Shown: positions 27,990 through 36,292 of the stretch, piece by piece
Layout: every line of letters starts with the position of its first letter
Position numbering within the stretch: the stretch's first letter is position 1
NCBI RefSeq assembly: GCF_024199945.1
Contig: NZ_JANADP010000001.1
Span: 5,766,001 to 5,830,000, forward strand
Direction of reading: 5' to 3'
From: Bradyrhizobium sp. CCGUVB4N
GTDB taxonomy: Bacteria; Pseudomonadota; Alphaproteobacteria; Rhizobiales; Xanthobacteraceae
Length of the DNA stretch: 64,000 nt
Notes under the pieces: model-generated
Told to the model about the DNA's origin: nothing
Databases searched by the model: none
The model's input: the letters and a program-made list of their open reading frames with translations, nothing else
Position numbers and translations under genes: made by a program

Positions 27990-28775
27990 ATGGGCCGTCT
28001 GCAAGGCAAATCCGTCATCATCACCGGCGCGGGCAGCGGCATCGGCCGCGCCGCTGCACACCTCTTCACCAAGGAAGGCGCCAAGCTGATCGCGGTCGAT
28101 CGCACCGAAGCGGTGAAGGAGACGGTCGACGAGGTGAAGAAGGCCGGCGGCGTTGCGGAGGCGATGATCGCCGATGCCGGCTCCGAGCAGGACGTCATCG
28201 CCGTCATCGACAAGGCGGTGAAGACGCATGGCCGGCTCGACGTGATCTGGGCCAACGCCGGCGTCTCCGGCGGGCTCGTTCCGCTCGGCGAGCAGACCGT
28301 CGAACAGTGGCAGGAGGTGCTGCGCGTCAATCTGATCGGACCGTTCCTCGCGGTGAAGCATGCGATGCCGCACATGGTGAAACAGCAGTCCGGCGCAATC
28401 GTGCTCACCGCATCGGTTGCGGGCCTCAAGGCCGGCGCGAGCGGACATCCTTATGCCGCCAGCAAGGCCGGCGTGATCTCTCTGGTGCAAACCACCGCTT
28501 ATTCGCTCACCGGCACCGGCGTGCGCATCAACGCGGTGTGCCCCGGCCTGATCGAGACCGGCATGACCAAGCCGATTTTCGACCGCGCCAAGGAGCGCGG
28601 CACCCAAGACAAGATCGGCCAGCTCAATCCCTTGAAGCGCCCCGGCCAGCCGCACGAGCTCGCCGCGATGGGACTGTTTTTGGCCAGCGACGAAGCGTCC
28701 TACGTGAACGGCCAGGCCTTCCCGGTGGACGGTGGCCTCACGGCGTCGATGCCGTATACGGGGAAGCCGGTCTGA
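27990..28775 (+). CDS. SDR family oxidoreductase
   Basis: Short-chain dehydrogenase, 261 residues from the ATG at 27990, supported by AGGGAGAA 6 nt upstream; the open frame reaches back to 27897. Coenzyme motif TGAGSGIG, NAGVSGG, serine in LTASVAGLKAG, YAASK active site, and C-terminal FPVDGGLTASM. Substrate unknown. Possible control by the inverted repeats at 27903-27942. It is followed by two intergenic repeat elements. Confidence 0.92.
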   Translation: MGRLQGKSVIITGAGSGIGRAAAHLFTKEGAKLIAVDRTEAVKETVDEVKKAGGVAEAMIADAGSEQDVIAVIDKAVKTHGRLDVIWANAGVSGGLVPLGEQTVEQWQEVLRVNLIGPFLAVKHAMPHMVKQQSGAIVLTASVAGLKAGASGHPYAASKAGVISLVQTTAYSLTGTGVRINAVCPGLIETGMTKPIFDRAKERGTQDKIGQLNPLKRPGQPHELAAMGLFLASDEASYVNGQAFPVDGGLTASMPYTGKPV

Positions 28776-28817
28776 CAAAGGTCTCGCCTTTGGCTTCAGC
28801 AGCGCCACACTCTCAGT

Positions 28818-28945
28818 GTCGTCCCGGCGAAGGCCGGGACCCATAACCTCAGGGAGCAGTTTGGCGACGACTCGTCGATCGGTACTTTCACTTGAATGCA
28901 CTCGATGGGTTCCGCGGTATGGGTCCCGGCCTTCGCCGGGACGAC
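28818..28945. repeat. 28-bp perfect inverted repeat pair
   Basis: Positions 28818-28845 and 28918-28945 are exact reverse complements, each containing its own GTCCCGGC..GCCGGGAC stem. The 72-bp centre has no gene. It is a typical Bradyrhizobium-type intergenic element. Confidence 0.75.
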
Positions 28946-29002
28946 GGCGGAGAGAAATCGCGCATAACTGCATCAACATCGTCATTGCGAGCGCAGCAGA
29001 TT

Positions 29003-29088
29003 GTAGGATGGGTAGAGCGAAGCGAACCCATCAACGCTTCCTCCGCACCGGAGCATGATGGGTTTCGCAAGTGCTCTACCCATCCTAC
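29003..29088. repeat. 16-bp perfect inverted repeat element
   Basis: GTAGGATGGGTAGAGC (29003-29018) and its exact complement (29073-29088) bound an 86-bp element, with inner AACCCATCA/TGATGGGTT symmetry. It lies between convergent genes, next to the 28818-28945 element. Confidence 0.75.
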
Positions 29089-29167
29089 GCCCCGTTGACA
29101 CGCCTTCTCATCCTCGCGGCGCATGTCGCCCGAGCTTTGCTTTCGGCGCCTTGCGCCTCTGCCCACC

Positions 29168-29662
29168 CTACGAGACCGATTGAGCCGCGAGCGCTACGAT
29201 AAACAGCGCACAGCCTCCAATCGACGCAATCGTCCGCACATGATTCCAGAACACCCAATCCTTCAAATACGCCGCCCATACCGCGCCCGCCTCTGGCGAT
29301 GACGGCTGCACCGCGGCCAGCGCATCGTTGAGCGGCACGTTGAGCGCAACTGTCACGACGAACATGCCGATGACGTAGAGGCCGCCGCCTGCGATCATGC
29401 TCACCGCGCCGGGCTCACTGAAGCGCAACGCGCCCAACACGACCAGCGCCGCGCCAGCCACCGTCGTGCCGAGGAACAACGGCATGAACAGCGAGCGCAC
29501 GATGTCGACATTAATGGCATTCATCGCCGCGATACCGGCGGCCTGATCGAGCCGGCCGAGCGCGGTCATGATGAAGGTCGAGAACGCGAAATAGATGCCG
29601 GCCATGAGGCCGCAGCCGAGCGCCGAGAACCAGAGCAATCCGTTCGTCAAAACCTGCCGCAT
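29168..29662 (-). CDS. DUF1772 family membrane protein
   Basis: Small integral membrane protein, 164 residues from MRQVLTNGLLWFSALGCG (the frame is open further upstream but crosses the TetR gene). It has four hydrophobic segments, at roughly 5-28, 58-80, 84-108 and 142-160. Conserved features of the family (GIYFAFSTFIM near the start, NVPLNDAL, and the late WNHVRT) are present. DUF1772 includes anthrone-oxygenase-like proteins, but the role here is unknown. It is divergent from a TetR regulator with operator-like repeats between them, so it is probably its target. Confidence 0.82.
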   Translation of the reverse strand: MRQVLTNGLLWFSALGCGLMAGIYFAFSTFIMTALGRLDQAAGIAAMNAINVDIVRSLFMPLFLGTTVAGAALVVLGALRFSEPGAVSMIAGGGLYVIGMFVVTVALNVPLNDALAAVQPSSPEAGAVWAAYLKDWVFWNHVRTIASIGGCALFIVALAAQSVS

Positions 29663-29673
29663 GCCACGCCTCC

Positions 29674-29718
29674 TCAAATACGATAAACTCTCGCATTTGA
29701 TAAAGGCGATAAACTCTC
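29674..29718. promoter_or_regulatory. Operator-like repeats between DUF1772 gene and tetR
   Basis: CGATAAACTCTC occurs twice in direct orientation (29681-29692, 29707-29718), 26 bp start to start. TCAAAT (29674-29679) and ATTTGA (29695-29700) form an inverted pair around the first copy. The AT-rich context differs from flanking DNA. Likely binding region for the adjacent TetR protein, controlling both divergent genes. Confidence 0.55.
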
Positions 29719-29755
29719 TTATTTCTGACGTCAAGCGCGGATGGTGGGAACAACG

Positions 29756-30406
29756 ATGCCGGAACGGAAGATCAGGGCGGGCAAAGCGACGCAGGCGGCC
29801 GGACGGCGCACGCCGCTGGTTCCGACGCAGGAACGTAGCCGGGAGCGGTTCGATCGCATCCTGACCGCCGCGAGCGAGATATTGACGGAAAAGGGCAGCG
29901 ACGCCTTCCGGATGAGCGACATCGTCGAGCGCACCGGCATCGCCTTCGGCTCGCTCTACCAATATTTTCCGGACAAGAATGCCGTGATCGGGACGCTCGC
30001 CGAGCGTTGCAACGCCATCGGCCGCGAGTGCGTGGCGCGCGATCTCGCCGAGATGAAGAAGCTGTCGGACCTGCACGCCGCGCTGTGCCGCATCACCGAC
30101 GGCTACTACCAGATGTTCCGCGATCACCCGGTGATGCATCACATCTGGCAAGCGACGCAAGGCGACCGAACGCTGCAAGAGATCGACAGGGAGGACGTGG
30201 CTTTCCTGGCCGGTCTGTTACGCGAGGCACTCAAGCGTGTCGCGCCGAAACAGCCCGCCGCCGCCCTCACCTCCTTTTCGCAACTGGCGATGGTCCAGAT
30301 TGCCGCTGCGGTTCGTCACGCCATCGCCTTGCCGCCGGCCGAGGCGCGGCGTACGCTCGACCTGTTCAAGCGAATGCTGCCGAAGGATCTCTCCGCACTC
30401 GGCTGA
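29756..30406 (+). CDS. TetR/AcrR family transcriptional regulator
   Basis: One-component repressor. The N-terminal HTH is RERFDRILTAASEILTEKGS followed by FRMSDIVERTGIAFGSLYQYFPDKNAVI (residues about 25-75), the classic TetR fold; the C-terminal half is a helical ligand domain. The start at 29756 gives 216 residues with GGTGGGAA upstream; an ATG at 29741 is possible. It is divergent from the DUF1772 membrane protein and probably regulates it and itself through the repeats at 29674-29718. Confidence 0.88.
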   Translation: MPERKIRAGKATQAAGRRTPLVPTQERSRERFDRILTAASEILTEKGSDAFRMSDIVERTGIAFGSLYQYFPDKNAVIGTLAERCNAIGRECVARDLAEMKKLSDLHAALCRITDGYYQMFRDHPVMHHIWQATQGDRTLQEIDREDVAFLAGLLREALKRVAPKQPAAALTSFSQLAMVQIAAAVRHAIALPPAEARRTLDLFKRMLPKDLSALG

Positions 30407-30499
30407 GTCTCGGCGAAAGCAGCCTTCGCGATCGGGTTTGCCCGAACCCGCCACTCCATTGGTATGTTTCGTGCAAGCGGCGATGCCATCCTCCATCTC

Positions 30500-31699
30500 A
30501 TGAACGAGACAATGCCCAACCCGATTTTCCCAAGTTCCAGAGCCGATCGCATCCGCAACCTCCTCGCCGACCTGGTCGGCTTCGACACCATCAGCGATCG
30601 CACCAACTTGCCCCTGATCGCGCATATCGAGAGCTATCTCGCCTTCCTGGGCGTCAAGGGCGAGCGCATCACCGACGAGACCGGACAGAAGGCTTCGCTC
30701 TGGGTCACGATCGGCCCGGAGGACAAGCCCGGTCTCGTGCTATCGGGACATACCGACGTCGTGCCGGTCGTCGGCCAGGACTGGAGCCACGATCCGTTCA
30801 AGCTGGTCGAGCGCGACGGCAAGCTGTTCGGCCGCGGCACCACCGACATGAAGGGTTTTGTGGCGGTGTGCCTCGCCATGGTGCCGGAGATGCTGGAAGC
30901 GAAGCTGACGACGCCGATTCATCTCGCCATCTCCTATGACGAGGAGATCGGCTGCATCGGTGTGCGGCCGATGCTGGCCGAGGTCGCGAAGAAGAAAGTT
31001 CGACCGCTCGGCGCATTCATCGGCGAGCCGACCGAGATGAAGGTCATCATCGGCCACAAGGGCAAGCACGGCGTGCGCGCGACGTTCCACGGACTTGCCC
31101 GCCATTCCTCAATCGCGCCCGACGGTGTCAACGCCATCGAATATGCCGCCGAGATGATCACCGAGATCCGCCGCCGCGCGGTGAAGCTCGCGGCCGAGGT
31201 CGAGCGCAACAGTCTCTACGATGTCCCGCACTCGACGCTGTTGACCAGCATCGTGCACGGCGGCGCGGCGCTGAACATCGTGCCCGACACCTGCACCGTC
31301 GACTTCGAATGCCGCGGCATCGGCATCACCGAGTCCAAAGAGGTGACGGATGCGATCGTCGCCTGGGCCAAGGCCGAGCTCGAGCCCGCGATGAAGAAGC
31401 AGCATCCCGAGTGCGGCATTGATTTCGAGGAGATACTCGACTATCCCGCGCTCGACACCAAGGCCGACGCAGCGATCGTCACGCTGGCGAAGCAGCTCGC
31501 CGGCCGCAACGATCACGCCAAGGTCGCCTTCGGCACCGAGGCGAGCCTGTTTGCCAGCATGGCCGACATCCCGTCAGTGGTGATAGGCCCCGGCTCGATC
31601 GCGCAGGCGCATACGCCGGATGAGTTCGTGGCGATGGCGGAGCTGGAGAAGTGTGCGGGGTTCGTGGAGAAGCTGATCGCGCATTGCGCGAAGGGGTAA
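30500..31699 (+). CDS. argE: Acetylornithine deacetylase (M20 metallopeptidase family)
   Basis: Hydrolyses N-acetyl-L-ornithine to ornithine and acetate in arginine synthesis; other N-acyl amino acids are possible. 399 residues from the chosen ATG. Metal and catalytic residues: SGHTDVVPV (H84), GRGTTDMKGF (D116), the YDEEIGC pair (E148/E149), GEPTEMK, and the dimerisation domain after residue 190. The start is uncertain: ATGs at 30464, 30500 and 30512 are in frame and none has a strong ribosome site. No other arg gene is adjacent. Confidence 0.85.
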   Translation: MNETMPNPIFPSSRADRIRNLLADLVGFDTISDRTNLPLIAHIESYLAFLGVKGERITDETGQKASLWVTIGPEDKPGLVLSGHTDVVPVVGQDWSHDPFKLVERDGKLFGRGTTDMKGFVAVCLAMVPEMLEAKLTTPIHLAISYDEEIGCIGVRPMLAEVAKKKVRPLGAFIGEPTEMKVIIGHKGKHGVRATFHGLARHSSIAPDGVNAIEYAAEMITEIRRRAVKLAAEVERNSLYDVPHSTLLTSIVHGGAALNIVPDTCTVDFECRGIGITESKEVTDAIVAWAKAELEPAMKKQHPECGIDFEEILDYPALDTKADAAIVTLAKQLAGRNDHAKVAFGTEASLFASMADIPSVVIGPGSIAQAHTPDEFVAMAELEKCAGFVEKLIAHCAKG

Positions 31700-31702
31700 G
31701 AG

Positions 31703-31788
31703 CGTAGGGGGCGGACCAGCGCAGCGTAATCCGCCATCTGCCTCGCGTCGTGTGAATGGCGGATTACGCTGCGCTAATCCGCCCTACG
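31703..31788. repeat. 20-bp inverted repeat element overlapping a gene end
   Basis: Exact complementary arms at 31718-31737 and 31756-31775, with GTAGGG/CCCTAC outer symmetry. It lies between the convergent argE and NIPSNAP genes and supplies the stop codon and last residues of the latter. Confidence 0.75.
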
Positions 31789-32118
31789 AAACTGCGACGG
31801 CGAATAGTCCACCGGCACCAGCAGGCGATCCTCGATCTGGCCGACCATCAGGCCGTGCTCCGCGTGGGTCACACGCTTGATCTCGCTCCACTCGGTGTCT
31901 GCCATGAAGGCCGCCCACGCGGATGTCTTCGCGGCCTCATCCGGCCACTCCAGAATGTAGGCGAACTCGGTACGCTCGCCGAATTTCGTCTCCCACATCG
32001 CCACGATCTGGAAGCCATATCTGGTCCGCATGATGCGCGCGGCGTGGTCGCGGAACCGTGCGTGAAAGGCAGTCTTGTTCTTTTCGAAGATTTCGTAGAT
32101 GCGCAGTTGCTGGATCAT
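31774..32118 (-). CDS. NIPSNAP family protein
   Basis: Small dimeric alpha/beta-barrel protein of 114 residues. It opens MIQQLRIYEIFEKNKTAFHARF and carries the family-like WETKFGERTEFAYILEW strand and the DEAAKTSAWAAFMADTEW helix. No catalytic residues are known for the family, so no reaction is assigned. The TAG stop and the last four residues (RRAD) fall inside an intergenic repeat, suggesting the original 3' end was replaced by repeat insertion. Confidence 0.82.
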   Translation of the reverse strand: MIQQLRIYEIFEKNKTAFHARFRDHAARIMRTRYGFQIVAMWETKFGERTEFAYILEWPDEAAKTSAWAAFMADTEWSEIKRVTHAEHGLMVGQIEDRLLVPVDYSPSQFRRAD

Positions 32119-32254
32119 GACCGTCTCCTTGCAGCGGAGATATGGTCAAGCATGGTGCGTGGACAAGGCACACGCGCTCTTCCTCGTCATTGCAGGAGCG
32201 AAGCGCGGCGTGCCAAAACAAAAGGCGCGGCCATGAGTCGCGCCTTCGTTGTTT

Positions 32255-33313
32255 CTACACCGCGCCCGCCTTCTGGGCGTATTCCCATGACGCCTTCGAC
32301 AGCGGCACGGTGCGCTTGGCGGACTCCAGCGCCTTGGCGTTGGCGGCGGTGCCGTCGCGGACGCGGCCGGCGATGCCCTGCGTGATGCCGGCGAGGCGGA
32401 ACAGGTTGTAGGCGAAGTACCAGTTGAGATCCGGCACCGTCATCTTGGTGACGTTGCAATAGATCTGCGCGGCCTCCTCCACGCTCGGGATGTTGAGTGC
32501 CTTGAGGTCGGCACCGTCGAGGCCCGGCATGATCCACTGCATCAGCAGATAGGTGAAGTCTGCCATGGGATCGCCGAGCGTCGACAGCTCCCAATCCAGC
32601 ACGGCCTGCACGCGAGGTTCCGTCGCGTGGAAAATCATGTTGTCGAGGCGGTAGTCGCCGTGGACGATCGAGACGCGCGCCTGCTCCGGCACGGTCTTGG
32701 GCAGCCATTCCGCCACCTTTTCGAATTCCGGAATGTGCTGCGTCTCGGACGCGCGATACTGCTTGGTCCAGCGGTCGATCTGCCGGGCAAAGTAATTGCC
32801 GGGCTTGCCGAAGTCGCCGAGGCCGATCGCAACGGGATCGTACATGTGGAGCTTTGCCAGCGTCTCGATTTTGCTGGTGAAGATCTTGCGGCGCGCATCG
32901 TTGTCCTGGCTCGGCAGCGTCGGATCCCAGAACACGCGACCGTCTTCCATCGACATGATGTAGAAGGCGGCGCCGATGATGCTGTCGTCCTGGCACAGCG
33001 CATAGGCGTGCGCGACCGGAAAACCCTGCTTTCCGAGGGCTGCGATGACGCGATATTCGCGATCGACCGCATGCGCCGAGGGCAGCAATTTGCCGAACGG
33101 CTTGCGGCGCATCACGTAGGAGCGCTTCGGCGTGTTTAGCCGGTAGGTCGGATTGGACTGGCCGCCCTTGAACTGCAGGACGACCAGCGGGCCCTCATAG
33201 CCTTCGACGTTGTCGCGCATCCAGGCTTCGAGCCGCATCTCGTCGAAGCGATGACGCTCCTCGACCGGCTTGGTGCCCGAGAACTCTTCGTCTTTCCTGA
33301 CGCCGTCAGCCAC
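32255..33313 (-). CDS. APH-like phosphotransferase (ACAD10/11 kinase-type)
   Basis: Protein-kinase-fold phosphotransferase, 352 residues. Glycine-rich/substrate segment FKGGQSNPTYRL (48-59), Lys in YVMRRKP, Brenner motif HGDYRLDN (218-225, catalytic D220) and metal-binding VLDWE (D240). This is the form fused to an acyl-CoA dehydrogenase in animal ACAD10/11 and separate in bacteria; there the kinase phosphorylates 4-hydroxyacyl-CoAs. The gene lies 125 bp downstream of an ACAD11-like acyl-CoA dehydrogenase on the same strand, which supports that role; the substrate is inferred, and aminoglycosides are unlikely. Confidence 0.87.
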   Translation of the reverse strand: MADGVRKDEEFSGTKPVEERHRFDEMRLEAWMRDNVEGYEGPLVVLQFKGGQSNPTYRLNTPKRSYVMRRKPFGKLLPSAHAVDREYRVIAALGKQGFPVAHAYALCQDDSIIGAAFYIMSMEDGRVFWDPTLPSQDNDARRKIFTSKIETLAKLHMYDPVAIGLGDFGKPGNYFARQIDRWTKQYRASETQHIPEFEKVAEWLPKTVPEQARVSIVHGDYRLDNMIFHATEPRVQAVLDWELSTLGDPMADFTYLLMQWIMPGLDGADLKALNIPSVEEAAQIYCNVTKMTVPDLNWYFAYNLFRLAGITQGIAGRVRDGTAANAKALESAKRTVPLSKASWEYAQKAGAV

Positions 33314-33438
33314 GGTGACGCTCCCTCTTCAGTCCGAACGTGATCCTAATCGGTAACCGCTGACGCACTTGCGTCAAGCGGTTACCCAATCACGTCCTGT
33401 CGTTTCTTCAAGTCAGGAGCGCCGCTGGGCTCCCCCGC

Positions 33439-34674
33439 TTAATGCTTGGGAGAGTTGGCATACTTCCGAACTTCGAGCCGTGCAATGGCGCGATTGTGCA
33501 CCTCGTCCGGACCGTCGGCGAGACGGAGCGTACGGATGTGCGCGTAGTCCTTGGCAAGACCGGCTTCGTCGGAGACGCCCGCGCCACCAAACGACTGGAT
33601 CGCCTCGTCGATGATCTTCAGCGCCATGTTGGGGGCTGCGACCTTGATCATGGCGATCTCGGCCTGCGCGGTCTTGTTGCCAACCTTGTCCATCATGTCG
33701 GCGGCCTTGAGGCAGAGCAGACGCGTCATCTCGATGTTGGTGCGGGCATCGCCGATGCGCTGCTCCCACACCGAGTGCTCGACGATCTTCTTGCCGAAGG
33801 CGGTGCGCGAGGTCAGCCGCTTCACCATCTTCTCCAGCGCCTCCTCGGCCTTGCCGATAGTGCGCATGCAGTGATGAATACGGCCGGGACCAAGGCGGCC
33901 CTGCGCGATCTCGAAACCGCGGCCTTCGCCGAGCAGGATGTTCTCCTTGGGAACACGCACGTTCTCGAGCAGCACCTGGGCATGGCCGTGTGGCGCGTCG
34001 TCGAAGCCGAACACGGGGAGCATCTTCTCGACCTTGATGCCGGGGGTATCGAGCGGAACCAGGATCTGCGACTGCTGCTGATGTTTTGCGGCGTTGAAAT
34101 CGGTCTTGCCCATCAGGATCGCGATCTTGCAGCGGGGATCGCCGACGCCCGACGACCACCATTTGCGGCCGTTGATGACGTAATGATCGCCGTCCTTCTC
34201 GATGCGAGTCTCGATGTTGGTGGCATCCGACGAGGCCACCGCCGGCTCCGTCATCAGGAAGGCGGAGCGGATCTCGCCGTCCATCAGCGGACGCAGCCAT
34301 TTGCGCTTCTGCTCCTTGGAGCCGTAGCGAATGAACACTTCCATGTTGCCGGTGTCGGGCGCGGAGCAGTTGAACACTTCCGAGGCCCAGGTGATGCGGC
34401 CCATCTCTTCCGAGAGCAGCGCGTATTCGAGATTGGTCAATCCCGCGCCGCGGAATTCGTCATCCTCATGCTCGCTCGGCGGCATGAACATGTTCCAGAG
34501 GCCTTCCGCCTTCGCCTTCTTCTTGAGGTCTTCGAGGACCGGGATCACCTTCCAGCGCTCGCCGCTGTGGTCCTGCTCATTGTAGATCGGCACCGCCGGG
34601 CGCACGTGCTTGGCCATGAAGGACTGCACGCGGTCGAGCCATTCCTTCTGCTTGGGGGACAGATCGAAATCCAT
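33439..34674 (-). CDS. Acyl-CoA dehydrogenase (ACAD10/11-like)
   Basis: FAD-dependent acyl-CoA dehydrogenase, 411 residues from MDFDLSPKQKEWLDRVQSFM; upstream open frame ignored. Features: helical N-domain, AFLMTEPAVASSDATNIETR (FAD/substrate strand), INGRKWWSSGVGDPRCKI, and the C-terminal RLADGPDEVHNRAIARLE, the pattern seen in ACAD10/11. Paired with the downstream APH-like kinase it may eliminate phosphate from a 4-phosphoacyl-CoA and isomerise it, as reported for that group. It is divergent from a TetR gene with an operator-like palindrome between them. Confidence 0.92.
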   Translation of the reverse strand: MDFDLSPKQKEWLDRVQSFMAKHVRPAVPIYNEQDHSGERWKVIPVLEDLKKKAKAEGLWNMFMPPSEHEDDEFRGAGLTNLEYALLSEEMGRITWASEVFNCSAPDTGNMEVFIRYGSKEQKRKWLRPLMDGEIRSAFLMTEPAVASSDATNIETRIEKDGDHYVINGRKWWSSGVGDPRCKIAILMGKTDFNAAKHQQQSQILVPLDTPGIKVEKMLPVFGFDDAPHGHAQVLLENVRVPKENILLGEGRGFEIAQGRLGPGRIHHCMRTIGKAEEALEKMVKRLTSRTAFGKKIVEHSVWEQRIGDARTNIEMTRLLCLKAADMMDKVGNKTAQAEIAMIKVAAPNMALKIIDEAIQSFGGAGVSDEAGLAKDYAHIRTLRLADGPDEVHNRAIARLEVRKYANSPKH

Positions 34675-34834
34675 GGGACGCTCCTCGGTCTCGCTTTGAA
34701 AGCCTGTTTTGCGCCGGACTGTCCTCCCGCAATGCGCGGCCCGCAAGCGCCATTCGGCGGATCGCGGCTGCGCGGAACTCGCGCCGCTCTCAACAGCGGC
34801 GCAATTCCATCATGCGGATTGACTTTCTCCGGCC

Positions 34835-34865
34835 TTCAAACGATAGTTTCATACAAGTGTTTGAA
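34835..34865. promoter_or_regulatory. Operator-like inverted repeat
   Basis: TTCAAAC (34835-34841) and GTTTGAA (34859-34865) frame a 31-bp near-symmetric site between the acyl-CoA dehydrogenase and the TetR gene. Likely binding site of the latter, 29 bp before its start. Confidence 0.5.
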
Positions 34866-34893
34866 TTGCAACTCCCTCCCTCAGGGGGCATCC

Positions 34894-35556
34894 ATGGCCA
34901 GCGATCATACGAGGTCTGCCATTCTCGCCGCCGCCGAACGGCTCTATGCCGATCGCGGCTTTGGCGACGTCACGCTCCGCGACATCGTCGCGGAGGCCAA
35001 TGTCAATCTGGCTGCCGTGAACTATCATTTCGGCTCGAAGGACGAGCTAATCGCGGAATTATTTGTCACGCGCTCGATCGCGACCAATCGCGAACGCCTG
35101 CGCGAGTTAAGGGCCGCCGAAGAGCAAGGCGGCGGCCGCGCACCGATCGAGGTGATCTTGCGCGCACTGGTCGGCCCCACCTTGCGCGGCTGCCTGGGCC
35201 CGGAAAACCAGCGCTCCACCGCGGCGCGCTTCATGATCCGCGCCTCGATCGAATCCGTGCCGCCGATCCGTCGCATCAAGAACCGCGAGATCGACCACTT
35301 GCGGAAATTCGCAGGCGCGATGCGACGGTCCCTGCCCGACCGCAGCGATGTCGATATCTATTGGGGCCTGAATTTCGCGCTGGCGATGGCGCACCACACC
35401 ATCCGCGAGAGCGAGCGCCTGACCAAGCTGTCGGAAGGAAAATGCGATCTCGACGACGTCGAGGACGTGGTCGCGCGCGTCGTCAGCGTCGCGACGATGG
35501 CGCTGACAGCGGGCAAGGCCGAAGCCAGGGCGCCGTCAAAGGTCGCTGCGCGCTAG
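34894..35556 (+). CDS. TetR/AcrR family transcriptional regulator
   Basis: 220 residues starting MASDHTRSAILAAAERLYADRG, with HTH core VTLRDIVAEANVNLAAVNYHFGSKDELIAELF. The C-terminal domain has an Arg-rich helix (PPIRRIKNREIDHLRKFAG) as in CerR/CecR-type members. CAGGGGG is 5 nt before the ATG. It is divergent from the acyl-CoA dehydrogenase/kinase pair and probably represses it in response to an acyl-CoA or related compound; this target is inferred from position. Confidence 0.9.
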   Translation: MASDHTRSAILAAAERLYADRGFGDVTLRDIVAEANVNLAAVNYHFGSKDELIAELFVTRSIATNRERLRELRAAEEQGGGRAPIEVILRALVGPTLRGCLGPENQRSTAARFMIRASIESVPPIRRIKNREIDHLRKFAGAMRRSLPDRSDVDIYWGLNFALAMAHHTIRESERLTKLSEGKCDLDDVEDVVARVVSVATMALTAGKAEARAPSKVAAR

Positions 35557-35588
35557 CGCAAGACCGTCGCCGCGCCGACGGTCCGCTC

Positions 35589-35726
35589 CCTCGCCCCGTT
35601 CTTACGGGGAGAGGGTTGGGGTGAGGGGCCTCTCTCCGCACGTGAGATCGTCGAGGGACCTGTACCCCCTCACCCGGAATCCGCGCGACGCGCGCATTCC
35701 GACCTCTCCCCGCAAGCGGGGCGAGG
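35589..35726. repeat. Intergenic inverted repeat element
   Basis: CCTCGCCCCG (35589-35598) and CGGGGCGAGG (35717-35726) bound an element with a CACCCC/GGGGTG inner arm and a GCGCGACGCGCGC centre. It lies between convergent genes tetR and ridA-like. Confidence 0.7.
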
Positions 35727-35745
35727 TAAAGTAACCGCTAGCGCC

Positions 35746-36138
35746 TCACATCATTGCGATGCAGTCGATCTCGACGTCGAAGGGGCCGAACCATTCCGGC
35801 GTGACGACGAAGATCCGCGCCGGCGGATCGACCGGGAAGTAGCGCGCATAGATCGCGTTGAACGTGGCGAAGTGTTTGGCCGAAGTGCCGTAGACGTTGC
35901 ACTTCATGACGTTGTCGAGCGAGGCGCCGGCCGTCTCGAGGCATAGCTTCATCTGCTCCATGATGATTTCGCTCTGCCGCTCGATTCCCATCCCGCCGAT
36001 CGCACCCGTCTCGGGGTCGAACGGCGGCAGGCCGGCGACGAAGATCATGTTGCCGGCCCGCGTCACCGGCGAGGTCGGCGCCTTCACGCGATCGAGAAAG
36101 GACGAGATCGGTTCGACGCGGAGCGCTTCGCGTTTCAT
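35746..36138 (-). CDS. RidA family protein
   Basis: Member of the YjgF/YER057c/UK114 family of trimeric proteins, many of which hydrolyse reactive enamine/imine intermediates. 130 residues. Seen: TRAGNMIFVAGLPPFDPETG (strand with the conserved G), ERQSEIIMEQMKLCLETAGAS and the late PARIFVVTPEWFGP where canonical RidA has R105 in PAR. The conserved Arg is therefore present. The ribosome site is weak. Substrate unknown. Confidence 0.87.
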   Translation of the reverse strand: MKREALRVEPISSFLDRVKAPTSPVTRAGNMIFVAGLPPFDPETGAIGGMGIERQSEIIMEQMKLCLETAGASLDNVMKCNVYGTSAKHFATFNAIYARYFPVDPPARIFVVTPEWFGPFDVEIDCIAMM

Positions 36139-36243
36139 GGGCCACCTTCGGTTCGAGCGAGACTGACGCCTGACTACATTATTTTGCAGCCGGCATGTTT
36201 CGCTTCTGATCGAAGTGTGTTCGCTCCCGCGGGGCTTTTATTT

Positions 36244-36292
36244 GAGCATGATCTTGCCGGAAAACCGCGGCACACTTTTCCGGATCATGCTC
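36244..36292. repeat. Rhizobial palindromic repeat (AGCATGATC..GATCATGCT type)
   Basis: GAGCATGAT (36244-36252) and ATCATGCTC (36284-36292) with inner CCGGAAAA/TTTTCCGG arms form a long hairpin. This sequence class is widespread between genes in Bradyrhizobium and related genera. It ends exactly at the stop of the next small gene and may serve as its terminator. Confidence 0.8.

Noticed and set aside
29681..29718. Possible CRISPR-like repeat (two CGATAAACTCTC copies)
   Set aside because: Only two short copies in a promoter region and no cas genes; an operator is the better reading.
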